Positions 10,161 through 20,364 of a DNA stretch of 64,000 bases are shown piece after piece. Numbering within the stretch: position 1 is the first letter of the stretch; each line of letters begins with the position of its first letter. The notes beneath the pieces are model-generated. The model saw only the letters and a program-made list of their open reading frames with translations. It was not told the origin of the DNA and made no database searches. Source of the DNA: Parastagonospora avenae f. sp. tritici 18332-5 (lineage: Eukaryota > Ascomycota > Dothideomycetes > Pleosporales > Phaeosphaeriaceae); assembly GCA_022559985.1 (NCBI GenBank), contig JAFJTR010000034.1, forward strand, positions 124,001 through 188,000, given 5' to 3'. The translations under genes and the position numbers were made by a program.

Positions 10161-13100
10161 ATATTGCCTTGTGCAAGGTGTGGCGCCAATGAGCATACAC
10201 TCAGCAGGTGTACCCGTGCTGTTCCGCGATTTCCGACGAAGTTTTGGGATCAAATCGGGAGCTTAGGACTCATTGATCAAGCGAACGCCCATACCAGCCA
10301 GCCTCGTACTGCTGGTTCGACGACCTCCGGATTTCAGGGCAACTTCGGACCTCAAGGTCCCAGGCCTGGTGGTAACAGGAGCGATCCTCCGAAGGGGCGG
10401 GCGAAACGCCAGGGACGACAATGCAGGGCAAGCGACCACGGTCCGCCTCATCGATCATCTCGACATCTTTGGGTCCCAAAAGTTCAAGAGCCTCGTCAAT
10501 ACTGGCCTGAAGAAGATCATTGCCAAAGCGAGAAGCTTGGAGATTCCTTGTGTGAGAGAAGGATTTGCCGAAGGATCTGATATGAGTGTTCACACGAATC
10601 ACTTTGCTGTGAAACTTCCGAAAACGAGTATTTACCAGTTCCAGATTCTTGGGATGAACGCCTCGGACAAGAAAGCTCCACCCCGCGAATAGCGGCAAGC
10701 AATGATTGACGAGATCATCAGAGAGTGTTCGGTTCTACAAGATAACCGTGACAAATACGCCACCGATCAAATGTCTTTGATTGTCTCCTGGGTTGATTTG
10801 CGTCCACTTTTCGGAGATCAGTTCAGGGACGCTAGGCCGATGTCTGAAGTGTTCTCAAAAGAGATGATTTTGCGCGCTGCGTCGAAGTAAGACCAAAAGA
10901 AATTTCCGGAGCAGAAGAGGAAGTTGCGAGTGGTCTACATGGGAGTCATTCCTGTGGATGACCTCGTCCGTGCTTCGGATGGTAAGACAGTGCAGTTCAG
11001 TGATGATTCAAAAGAGAATGATGAGCGAGTACACACAATATCTGCAATTCACGCTATCAATTTGGTCATCGCTAGAGCCACGAGAGCTGCCAATCACAGT
11101 GTGTTCCAGATCGGTCGCAACAAGTTGTATTTGGACAACGAGAAGGAATCCATCGATTCTGGCCTTGTCGCATAAAACGGCTTTACATCAACTCTCAAAG
11201 CTGGCATGGGTCTACCTTTACTCAACATCAGTCTAGCTACGACCGCATTCTACTATTCTCTGTACGTGGAGGACTTCCTGAAGGTAGCAGGTCACGGTGG
11301 ACGAAAGGCCCTTGGGAATGTAAGGGTCAAGGTGGGTTATTCTGGACTCATCCGCACCATCCAGGAAGTTTGGTGACAACACTCCCAAGCAACAGATCTT
11401 CCAGATCTTTGCACCGTCAGAAGCAGACCCAGCTAAAGGGACTTTAGAGGACATATCCGTCTACAATTACCTTCGAGACTACAAGCACGTGGATGCGACA
11501 CTACTTGAATAAATGGCGACTTCGGATGCCTTATGCGTGAACTGCGGGAATGAAGCCCACGACGAATGGTTTCCAGTCCAGGCCTTGAAGATCGTCGAGC
11601 AACAACCTGCGAGAAAAGTCGCGATCACGTCAAATGTTGTCGACAAGATGATCGATATCGCACGACCGCTCCCTCGCGAGAATCTGGACCGCATCTTCAC
11701 TTCTGGACTCGGCCTACTTGGAATCGACAGTCAGGACAAAGTTGGTTCCACGCTCAAGGAATCAGGCATCAACATTACCAAGCAATTGCTGAGTGTTCCA
11801 GCACAAGTCGCACTGCTGACGATCGAATACCTGAGTGGAGACGTAGACCCAAGGCGCTGGAATCTGACAAACAAGAAGTTCTGGGACACTACTCAAGCGT
11901 TCAACGGAAAAATTTTGGTCCTTTCCGAAGCCACCGTCGTCAAAAGCAATGCAGACCCCAGAACGACTGCAGAGTTCCTTTTGAGTTAGATGCATAATCT
12001 TGGAATTGATATCGATGGCAGAGAGCTGAAGCTAGACGACATCATTTCTACCACGGTAGTCAAAGCGCACAGCGAGCAAGATTTCAAGACTAAACTGCGC
12101 AATGCCGGTTTCGATTCTAGCAAAAAGAATCTCGTCATGTTCATCAACCAGAACAAGACGATGAGAAACTCCAAAGCGTTTGACCACTTCAAGAGAGTTG
12201 TCGAACAAGTCTACGGATTCCACTCCCTCTGTGTGACGCAATCAGCCTACAGCCGCAGCAAGCAGCCAGAGCAGTTCATGGCCAATGTAGCCATGAAGGT
12301 CAGCATCCGACTAGGTAATGCGAATCACATTTTTGCTCCCGGGATAGGATCGAGCACTACTAGTTTGCAAAGACTCGTCAATGGCAAAGGCTTGTTCGAT
12401 ACGATGATTCTCGGCGCAGACGTTACTCACACACAGAAGGATGGTGCAGCCGGAAGCCACTCATTGGCAGCACTTGTTGGCAGTGTTGATGAAACATTCG
12501 GACGATTCTACAGATCGATGCGATACCAGGAGAAGAACAAAGAGGTAAGACATATCGTATCATATTTTATCAATCCACTGACCTTTGCAGATCATCGACG
12601 ATGTGTACGGAATGACCTTACAGCGGCTCGAAGCTTTCTTCCAGCACAAAGATTCCAAGACAAGAACTGCAAGGCTACGAGCACCCTGCAGACTGCTGTA
12701 CTACCGTGATGGAGTTGATGACGGGTAATATATTTTCTCGATTTTCTTTGCATTCGATGCTAACACCTCTCCAGGCAATACTACGCCGTGCGCAAGAATG
12801 AAGTGCAAGAGATCAAGAGAGCCTGGAAAGACTTCATCAAAACCAAGAATCTCACCGGCAATTATCCCCGTGAACCTCTGGTCACCGCCATCGTCGTCAA
12901 CAAGCGCTATCGCACACGTTTCTTCTCTATGGTACCCCCGCAGGGACATAGAGACAACCAGAACTGCCAAGCCGGCACATGTGTCGATTCAGGTGTCACT
13001 CACCCCAACTTCTTCGACTTCTTCCTGCAGTCCCACAAGCCTGGCCCCGGCACCGCGAAGCCAACATACTACATCGTACTTGAGAACGGGATGGGCTACA

Positions 13101-13357
13101 CTCCCAACGAACTCCAAGATTTCACGAACTGGTTGTGATACACCTACGTTAGCAATACTCTCTCTGTCGGGTATGCTCCGCCAACGTATTATGCGGATAG
13201 GCTATGTGACCGCGCTCGCTGCTACTTCACTGAGCATCTGAAGCCGATGGATGAGGAGATCGAGGAGGCCAAGCAGAACAGACGGGCGTTTGACGCTGAT
13301 GCTAGGAGCACTGAGCTCTGGGTTGAAAGGTACAAGGATTTCAGTCTGGCACCTTAG
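10161..13357 (+). pseudogene. Broken Argonaute (QDE-2/Ago-like) gene
   Basis: Argonaute proteins bind small RNAs and silence targets. The fragments are collinear with one Ago. They are: a CCHC zinc-knuckle-like start (Cys-x2-Cys-x4-His-x4-Cys, frame 3) and Gly-rich tail; an N domain (TNHFAVKLPK); a linker region (NISLATTAFYYSLYVEDFLK); the PAZ end (CVNCGNEAHDEWFP); MID; and PIWI with GADVTH, KNKEIIDD, YYRDGVDDG and HPNFFDFFLQSH. In-frame stops lie at 10690 (TAG), 10888 (TAA), 11173 (TAA), 11510 (TAA), 11987 (TAG) and 13136 (TGA). Frameshifts lie between about 10400-10440 and near 11374. Two PIWI introns still look normal (12545..12590 and 12725..12774, correct phase). The natural end is TAG at 13355..13357. 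No start ATG is evident. Decay looks fairly recent because long segments remain readable. Confidence 0.9.
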
Positions 13358-14425
13358 TTCACACGGTACACTGTGAACTGCACCTCACGTGACTCTGTTA
13401 GTCACCTGCTTACTGATCTGGTTGTGTATATAATCGCTCTTTATAGTTCTCTCAATACAACAACCTTCTTCCTCCTTCATATCTACACTGTGCTCCCACA
13501 TCCAACAAAGGACAATGTGGAGAGGGGGGGCCGATGGGAATATCGTTGGCGAATCGAACAGCCATGGTCCGTGGCATCGCAACCTGAACGATACGATGTT
13601 CTGGATGTGAGTCACACGAATGTGCCGTGGCATCCATTTCCTTGCCGATTCATCACGAGCGGCGGCCATGATTGTCTCTTTTGCGTTGCTTGTTTTGTGA
13701 TTTCTGTATTGGCTTTTTCTGTTTATCGGACGGTTTCAAGATTCTATTTGCTTCGGGTTTGGTTATAGATTTCCTGACTCTGTTTCTCATAGCCTTATTA
13801 ATCATATCCCACGAATTTCCCCATTTGCTCGGAACATGCTGCACTGCCTTTTCGCAAAGCTTTGTCCAGGTGTCTATCTCGAATCCGTATCGTTGCTGCT
13901 GATACATCGGAGCGTAGACAGTGCCAATAAATCAACTATTGCACGGCGAGCATTGGCTCTAGTGTCCTATATTAAGCTTCTAACTACGACTTTTGAAACG
14001 TTTTCCTGTTGCGCATGATCTACGGTCGAGAGAGTTGAAGTCGCAATACTCCGAGATGGTGAGAAAAGAAAAAGACGCTAGCGCTGCGTGAAGGCCCTCC
14101 ATATCCTAACGTCGAACCGTGACCTTCAACTACACAAACCTCGAGGAAAATAAAGAAAACGTGAAGATAGTATGCGTGTGAGAAACATCAGACTCTTCGA
14201 TTGACTATATACATCGTGCCCTCTATATTACTCTCGAGCACCACCCCCACCCCAAACTAAAGACTAAATCTGCTCATCTAGCGAGCGTATATGGTAAGTA
14301 TCATCCCGATTATCAAAAAATCTCCAACCTCTTCCCCATCCCATTCCCCAGATTGCTCAGCAATCCCTCCTGTTTATATACAACCCTTGCCATTACATTC
14401 ACCCTTCCCATTCGATGGAGAATAT
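13358..14425. other. Intergenic, no gene recognised
   Basis: 1,068 bp between the Argonaute remnant and the 3' end of the Egh16-like gene. Open frames on both strands around 13,370-13,910 lack ATG context or family features. A short TATATAA-containing segment near 13,430 is followed by CAATACAACA, but no convincing terminal repeat structure was seen. Confidence 0.4.
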
Positions 14426-15388
14426 TTACTCAGGCTTTCCGAGAAGACCGCGAGCAAAGTGCCTCTTGCGGAGGTTGTATTCAACAGCGCGCTTCTTGGC
14501 TGCGGTGGACTGCGTGAAGGCTGCGGAACCACCGAATGGGCCCGCGAGAGCTGCGTTCTGCATGCGCACGACGCACACGTTCGTCGCGCCACCGGCTGTG
14601 CCCTGGCATGTCATACCAGCCGGCATCGCAACTGTCACGGGAAAGTCCTTCACAGCTACATTTGGTTAGTTCTGGGGGTTCTGGGGTGGTGGTGTTGGAT
14701 AGGGATTCACTTACCAGCGAGTGAAAGGCCTCCAATACCGATTCCGGGCACATTCTGCATGACCTGCGCAGGCTTGAAGGCCGCAGGATCAGTTCCAGCA
14801 GACGTAGCATCGATCATAGCAGTCAGAGGACCCGCGCCGTCCTGGTTGACTTGGTGGAAAGTCATGGTGATGGTGCCGTCGTCGGCGGTGGTAGGGAGAC
14901 CGGACGAAGCACCTGTACCAGCGGCCTTTGCGACGCCAGATTCAGCGGCGCCACCCTTGCCGCCAGCTGCTGCTTTGCCGCCAGCAGCTCCGCCAGCGGC
15001 TGCGCCAGCGCCGCCGGTAAGGGCGTCGAGGAGGCCGCGCTTTGCTCCGCCGGCTCCGCCGCTCATGAACATGGAGATAGCAGCACCAGCGTCGACGGCA
15101 CCGCCGCCCTGGGTGCGGCCGAGGGCAGAGGCCTTGCCGCCCATCTCGCGGGTGCGGATGATGGAGGTGTCGGCTTCGGAACCGCAGAGGGGGGAGGCGC
15201 AGTTACGGGGAGTGCCATCCTGGACTGTAAGATTGTTAGATGCTGTTTATGTAGTTGAGAAGAAGATAAAGAAGCTTACCAGAGAGACCAGGCATGTTCA
15301 CGCCATTAGCACCCTGAATCTCAGTGAGGACGCCGTGTGCGGAAACGGTGGAAGCGACTGCGGCAATGAAGGTGATTGAGTAACGCAT
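14426..15388 (-). CDS. Secreted Egh16-like (GEgh16/Gas1/Mas3 family) protein
   Basis: Three exons, 15388..15280, 15224..14715 and 14655..14426, give 282 residues; phases agree at both GTAAG...AG introns. A signal peptide (residues 1-17, MRYSITFIAAVASTVSA) is predicted to leave His18 as the mature N-terminus. The family core follows: MPGLSVQDGTPRNC, CGSEADTSIIR and, further on, TITMTFHQVNQDGAGP. In the middle is a Gly/Ala/Lys-rich low-complexity insert of about 45 residues, entered by a Lys-Arg site. More dibasic Kex2-type sites lie near the C-terminus. Family members (Blumeria Egh16, Magnaporthe GAS1/GAS2 and MAS3) are secreted and expressed during plant infection or surface growth; their biochemistry is unclear. 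A TATATAAG box lies about 175 bp upstream. Confidence 0.87.
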
Positions 15389-16646
15389 CTTGACTGATGT
15401 AGAAGTTATGGGTCGAAAAGGACTGGTATAAAGATGTTGGAATATGAAGGAGAGTAGATTAAACAAGCGACCGGCGCAAGGAATTACTTAGAGAGAGAGA
15501 AGAAGAAGAGGCTGGAAGTGTTGAGCTGATGATGATTCTTCCTGGAGGATGATCCAGATACCTTATATACGACTTTAGAGGCACTGTCGGAGCTATGGAA
15601 AGCTTAGCACTGCACAAGCATTCGCATGTGCTTGTCTCCGAGAACCCAAGACAGAGACATTGAGAAGCCCCTTGCCGCCAAGTTGATACCAGGCTCCAAA
15701 CACGAAGAGCTCACCGTGGGTAGTAGTGATGCCGAAGAGAGAGAGCAGATGGGCGGTGATGATACGGTGCTGGTCAGACGATGGTCAAAACGGACCCACT
15801 GCATTGATGTTCACCAGGATCTCCACAGCGGGAAGATCCTCTCCAGCATATCGGGTGAAGCCGATTCAGCGGTGAGAAGCCAATGACATCGGAAGAGAGA
15901 AATCGCCGAAAAAGCAGCTGCATGATTGTTTGGGAATCGCAGAGGTGGAGCCAAGGAAACGTATCAGAAGCCAAGTGTCGCTATACTTGGCATCCAAAAC
16001 GTCGATTCGGAGATGCATGTTTGATCTAGGTAGCAAACGATGTTTGGATGCTGCAGAGTTGTATGCGAATGTTCTGGCTTATCGTAGAAGTGGATAGTAT
16101 CGGAGGATCGAAGCATCATTTGTGCAACTACATCGAAAATCTTGATTCCGTGCATAGTAATGCTCTCGTGAGATTCTACATCCTCCAAATCATTTTGCAG
16201 CTCATTGTGGAGAAGTCCATCGATCGTTTCAGTTTCGGTGCTTGAAACCGTTTGGTTTGGTGCTTAGCGCGATGTGGCGCGGATCATCTGTGTATGAACC
16301 CCCAACCCTCTCCGAAACGTCATACAAACTTTGTCCCTTATCACCAGCTTCGGAAAGTGTTTTTCTGTTTGATCGCAATATGACGATCTGCATAATGCAT
16401 GCCTGCGACTTGGAACTGAGGTCCAGCATTGTTTCTGTTGCAACGCACAGGTCTGATCACGATGCTTCTCCTGGTCTCTCCGTATGCACCCGGTATGTTT
16501 TTTGGCTGCGCTACGATCTTTGCAGTATGAAATGCGATCCACACATCTCTGTTCTCTCTCAATTCTCTCCGTATGCACTCGAACGTGTGTTTTGCAATCT
16601 TCGTATTTTGGCTTCTGAGGTAGCTATCTTTTGTCTGTTTCCCTCC
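15389..16646. other. Intergenic, no gene recognised
   Basis: 1,258 bp between the Egh16-like gene and the CNOT11-like gene. Small ORFs on both strands show no start context or family pattern. The plus-strand frame that continues into 17,003 is antisense to the CNOT11-like gene. Confidence 0.45.
15562..15569 (-). promoter_or_regulatory. TATA-like element of the Egh16-like gene
   Basis: On the minus strand it reads TATATAAG, about 175-180 bp upstream of the ATG at 15388. That is a plausible distance given a fungal 5' leader. Confidence 0.4.
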
Positions 16647-17759
16647 TCAAGTACCAACCCCCTCAACCCCCTCCTCCGCCCAACTCCTAAAGTCCCTAAC
16701 CTCCTTGATCCATACATACCTCACCGAAATTTCCGCAATTTCATAATACAGCGTGTCCATCTCCACCAGCCCCTTGCGTATCAAGCTCTTGATAAACAGC
16801 AGCAAAAGGAGTATATGCCGGCTTTGCGCCTCCTTGCCGTACTCCAGCACCTCGCCTTCGTCCGACGGGGCGGGTGGTTTGCCCATGCGCTCGATGGTGC
16901 GCAGGGCGTGTTGTATGTATTGTGTTATGATGGGCGCTGGGTCGATGGAGTGGGATTCGAGGGTGTGGTCGGTGAGGAGCGTGGTGAGGAAGTCGAGGTA
17001 TGAGAGCGAGATTGGGAGACGCGTGATTTCGAATATGGCGGCGTCTGTGTCTAGCTCGAGGTTGCGACGGATGTCGGCTTTGCGCTGCTGGATCAAGTCT
17101 TCGACTGAGTCATTCTTCTTCATCCTCGCGGGATGGTCATAAGTGTCTCCGCCGTTCTGTTGCTGTATAGGTGCTGCGGGCCCGTTCGTATCCGGTTCAG
17201 GCGTCTTCTCATAGATGCCTTCGTCCTCCAGCATTCGAACATATGGCCTCAAGTCGAAGGGCTCACGGAGGCTTTCGCGTACAAGCGAGATACTGGCTTT
17301 CTGTGGCGTTTGGTCCAGGAGATGCTTGACATCTTCGCCTTGTAGGAGCATCTTAATCCACAGTACTCGAGCTGCACTGATCTTATCCGCCGAAAGACCA
17401 TTCATCGCAACACCATTGCTCCCGCGTTGCCCTCCCACAGCGTCAAGCCGTTGGATAGCTTCTACCCAATGACTCAAGAAAGGATTCTGCTTCAGAGGCG
17501 TGTCCTTGTTCAATTGCCAGAGCAGGTATTCGCAGTTCATGAGAACCGCAAGAGCTTGCGCGCTGGGTTCCGCCCTTGCGCGCATCTCGAAAACATCGAT
17601 GGTATTTTTCAACTTGAAGCTCTTCTCGAAGTCGCTTTCGTTTCTGCTGTTATAAGCAGCCACATTCTGGCCGAGATATCGTATCGCATCGTGTATGGAG
17701 AGGTTGTAGTCGCTCAGAGCTCTACTCTCAGCGTCTGTCAGGGTAGCAGTGAGGTCCAT
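16647..17759 (-). CDS. CCR4-NOT subunit 11-like protein (CNOT11, DUF2363)
   Basis: 370 residues from the ATG at 17759 (MDLTATLTDAES). The frame is open upstream to 17957, but that sequence reads like leader. The N-terminal half has a helical region with NPFLSHWVEAIQRLD and KISAARVLWIKMLL. A Pro/Gln/Asn-rich linker follows. The C-terminal 130 residues resemble DUF2363 of CNOT11: EITRLPISLSYLDFL, then an ESHS segment, then LLLLLFIKSLIRKGLVEMD and RYVWIKEVRDFRSW, parallel to the helices of human CNOT11 that carry the SLIRN segment. CNOT11 binds the NOT1 scaffold of the deadenylase complex and acts in mRNA turnover. The assignment rests on pattern similarity, not on a unique motif. It would act in cytoplasm or nucleus; no signal or membrane segment is visible. 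Confidence 0.68.
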   Translation of the reverse strand: MDLTATLTDAESRALSDYNLSIHDAIRYLGQNVAAYNSRNESDFEKSFKLKNTIDVFEMRARAEPSAQALAVLMNCEYLLWQLNKDTPLKQNPFLSHWVEAIQRLDAVGGQRGSNGVAMNGLSADKISAARVLWIKMLLQGEDVKHLLDQTPQKASISLVRESLREPFDLRPYVRMLEDEGIYEKTPEPDTNGPAAPIQQQNGGDTYDHPARMKKNDSVEDLIQQRKADIRRNLELDTDAAIFEITRLPISLSYLDFLTTLLTDHTLESHSIDPAPIITQYIQHALRTIERMGKPPAPSDEGEVLEYGKEAQSRHILLLLLFIKSLIRKGLVEMDTLYYEIAEISVRYVWIKEVRDFRSWAEEGVEGVGT

Positions 17760-18365
17760 TGCACGCGATATTTTACGCGTGGTCTCCGGGGTGCGTGGAC
17801 GCGGCAGTGGACTTGAGTTTGTTCGTCGTAGGAGAGCTCCATAGAGGCTATGAAGTTGGTTGTGGGTAGAATCGCGATTCTGTGCGTGAAAGGCAGCGAT
17901 GCGCACGCGGCAGGCGCCGAGGCATGTGTCCGCATGATCCCAGCGCCAATCTTTCACCGTGTTGCGTCATACCCGTGATGAGTCGTGTATGGCTGTGCAA
18001 ATGTGCACGCAGCGGGTGTGAATTGGCAGCAATTACTTTACTTTCACGATTGCATGGAAAATGGAGTGGTGGTTGTGCAAATTATTTGATTAAGTCATCA
18101 TGCTACGCTCAACTGAGCGCAACAGTTTTCCCCCCAACGCTCGAGACTTGCAAAACTATGCTAAGAACCAAGACGCCTTTATGAGTGAGTAAACAGGGCC
18201 GTAGCCAAGGCATCGACCGGAACACCCGGCCGTCATATACGAGGTGTCACTCGCACCGCAACCCACGGACGAGTTCGGACCTTGGGCGGCCAAAAGAAAC
18301 AGAGAATGGGTATCGTAGAGACATGATCGTTATGCCTTCATCGCTCGGTTTGATGTGCGACTCTG
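17760..18365. other. Intergenic, 5' region of CNOT11-like gene and 3' region of PMP3
   Basis: 606 bp. Nothing beyond the leader of the minus-strand gene and the PMP3 3' flank is recognisable. Confidence 0.4.
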
Positions 18366-18594
18366 CTAAAACTTGAATATGATGTACAGAGCGTGGATGA
18401 TACCCTGATAGAAGTGTTAGCAAGGTATTGTTGGTTGTAGATGCTGCTGCGGAACTTACGGGAATGTAACCAAGAACGGTCAAGAGGATGTTGATGAGGA
18501 AGTCGGCGTTGCAGCCGCGCTCGAGGAAGACACCAACAGGAGGCAGGATGATGGCAAGAAGGATCTTGCAGATATCGCTGGCGGTGAAAGGCAT
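18366..18594 (-). CDS. PMP3: Plasma membrane proteolipid Pmp3 (UPF0057)
   Basis: 57 residues from two exons, 18594..18460 and 18404..18366, joined over a GTAAGT...CAG intron of 55 nt. The protein starts MPFTASDICKILLAIILPPV, has the family features GVFLERGCNADFLINILLT and LGYIPGIIHALYIIF, and ends in Lys-Phe. It has two membrane helices separated by the short charged ERGC loop. Pmp3-family proteolipids sit in the plasma membrane and limit membrane hyperpolarisation and cation (Na+, K+) sensitivity; expression is usually stress induced. The length of 55-57 residues is exactly the family norm. The gene is too short and too split to stand out as one ORF, so the unspliced frame misleadingly reads on past the donor. 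Confidence 0.93.
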
Positions 18595-19824
18595 GATGTA
18601 TTTATTTGGTGGTTGCAGTTGAAGATTTGGTTCGTTCGTGTAGTGACTTGAATAGTTGTAAAGTCGATGGAGTGAGTTGCTGTCTAGCAAACAAGAGCAG
18701 TGGCAGGAAGGCTAGTATTTATGGAAGGGCGCGCAGGCAGCTCATGACCTGACCAACGCTGCAGTAGCGATGACGTATCACCACCCTCACCCAACCTCAC
18801 CGAAAACAACCAACAGGGATGCCGCATAGCCGGCGCCACACGTCCGTCGGACAAGCTTCAGCCTGCCTCGCGCCCTCGCAATCCAGGCCTTGCAGCCAAG
18901 TTCGCAGCCCGCTGTAATTTGTTGTCCAAGATCAAACGGCGTGCGTCACTCGCATGATTGTCGCGCTGTGCCAGGGCAAAGCGCTTGGGGAGGCGCAACT
19001 GGCTGTCGCAACCGGATGTCGCGGCGTTGTGGCACAGTTATGACGCCACAAGTGGCTGGCGCCACGCAAGCCCGTCGATCCATACATCATCGCGAACCGC
19101 CGACAACAACTTGTTTGCAGCGCGTTTCGGGCTATGTTTAAACGGCTGTGGCTAGAAGTGTGGAGTTTACGTTCACGAAAGAAGGAATTCCGAGGCTTAA
19201 TTCGACCTCGCGGATGCAGATTTTGACGTCGGAAAGAGTTCGATCTCGGCGTTCTTCGTCTTCCTTGCGATTCGATGCATCGCCAGCGTGTGACTGCATG
19301 CGTTCGGGCCTACTCCGTGCTCAGCATGGACATGCTTGAAAGTTTCTTAAAGTGTCCGTGATGTCAAGGACAACAAATGGCGTCTTGCTGCGTCATAGGT
19401 GTGCTTCACGAGATGCTTCACGAGATCTGCTAGATCCTGCCACGGGTGTTGGCGATAGCTCCAAGAACAGCGGACCGCGACCAGGTCTTGGGTCAGGTAC
19501 AAAGTTCTATGGGAGAGAAACTGTAGCCGGCTTCCAGACCCTCGCGAAAACCTGTCATCTATAATGAAAGCTCACTAGAGACTGGCACACCGCTAGACAC
19601 TTCCCTTGGCATGCATTGGAGCTCAAGCTACAGATGAATGGCTTGCGTTAGATCCGGTTCGTTAATCAAACGTCGCATAGATAGACATTGTTTGCATAGC
19701 AGTCACAATCATAGAATGCACTATAGTATCGAAGATCATTCTGTTCATACTGTCATGTCAAGCCAAACAATGGGTATATCATCCAATCCGTCATCCCCTC
19801 CCACATCCACACTCAGTACCTCTC
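18595..19824. other. Intergenic, no gene recognised
   Basis: 1,230 bp between PMP3 and the CsbD-like gene. It probably contains the PMP3 promoter. A short duplicated word (gtgcttcacgagatgcttcacgag, CTTCACGAGATG-like, near 19,402) is visible. No coding features found. Confidence 0.4.
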
Positions 19825-20364
19825 CTACTGAGGCGCCTGCTTCTGCAAATCCGCCTCAACGCCACGTTGCCTCGCTTTGCCCTCATCATGCTGCTTCTGC
19901 GCCTCCACCTTCTGTGCCGCATTCCCCGTCAGACCTGCAACCGCACCACCAATAGTTCCACCAACACGATCTGAAATGCCCTTGCCCAGATCATTCATCT
20001 GTCCCGCCGCCTCCTGGCCCTTGCCCTCCTGATTCTGCTTGATGCCCTCCTGCTTGAGACCCTCTGCGCCAACGAAGCCACCAATGGCTTCCTTCGCGGC
20101 GCCGACATTCTGGTTCCATGCGCCAGCGGTGCGGTCCGAGTTGTCTTTTGCGACGCCGCCTGAGGAGCTGACGGCGAAGGGGCCAGCTTTGGCGGTTGCG
20201 TGGGAGAGGTCTTTTTCGGCGGCGGCGACGTCCTTTTTGTTCTCGCCTTGGACCTTGTCGGCGGTGCTGCCGGTGAGGGATCCGAGGGCGGATTGGACGG
20301 CGCCTGTGGCGGAGTCGACATAGGACTGGATGGTGGAGGTTTGGTCTTTGTTGTTGGAAGACAT
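19825..20364 (-). CDS. CsbD-like / Hmp1-type hydrophilic stress protein
   Basis: 179 residues, single exon, very hydrophilic with no hydrophobic core. Repeated Gly/Ala/Gln/Lys segments resemble CsbD and LEA-like proteins: QSALGSLTGSTADKVQGENK near residue 25-45, AAKEAIGGFVGAEGLKQEGI near 88-107, GKGQEAAGQMNDLGKGISDR near 113-132 and GAVAGLTGNAAQKVEAQKQH near 140-159. Fungal relatives include the Ustilago Hmp1 'mismatch base pair and cruciform DNA recognition' protein; bacterial CsbD proteins are general-stress proteins of unknown action. It is probably cytosolic or nuclear and disordered, protecting cells in stress or stationary phase. A TATATATA box lies about 100 bp upstream. The biochemical function is not shown by the sequence. 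Confidence 0.78.
   Translation of the reverse strand: MSSNNKDQTSTIQSYVDSATGAVQSALGSLTGSTADKVQGENKKDVAAAEKDLSHATAKAGPFAVSSSGGVAKDNSDRTAGAWNQNVGAAKEAIGGFVGAEGLKQEGIKQNQEGKGQEAAGQMNDLGKGISDRVGGTIGGAVAGLTGNAAQKVEAQKQHDEGKARQRGVEADLQKQAPQ

Noticed and set aside
13395..13470. Possible solo LTR (TGTTAG ... TATATAA ... CAATACAACA)
   Set aside because: The element would be under 80 bp, no target-site duplication is visible and no second copy exists in the window.
13373..13768. Plus-strand ORF of 131 residues after the Argonaute remnant
   Set aside because: It starts at a GTG, has no ATG context and no recognisable pattern; hydrophobic stretch by base composition.
16242..17003. Plus-strand ORF of 253 residues
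   Set aside because: Half of it is antisense to the CNOT11-like gene and it shows no motif; chance open frame.
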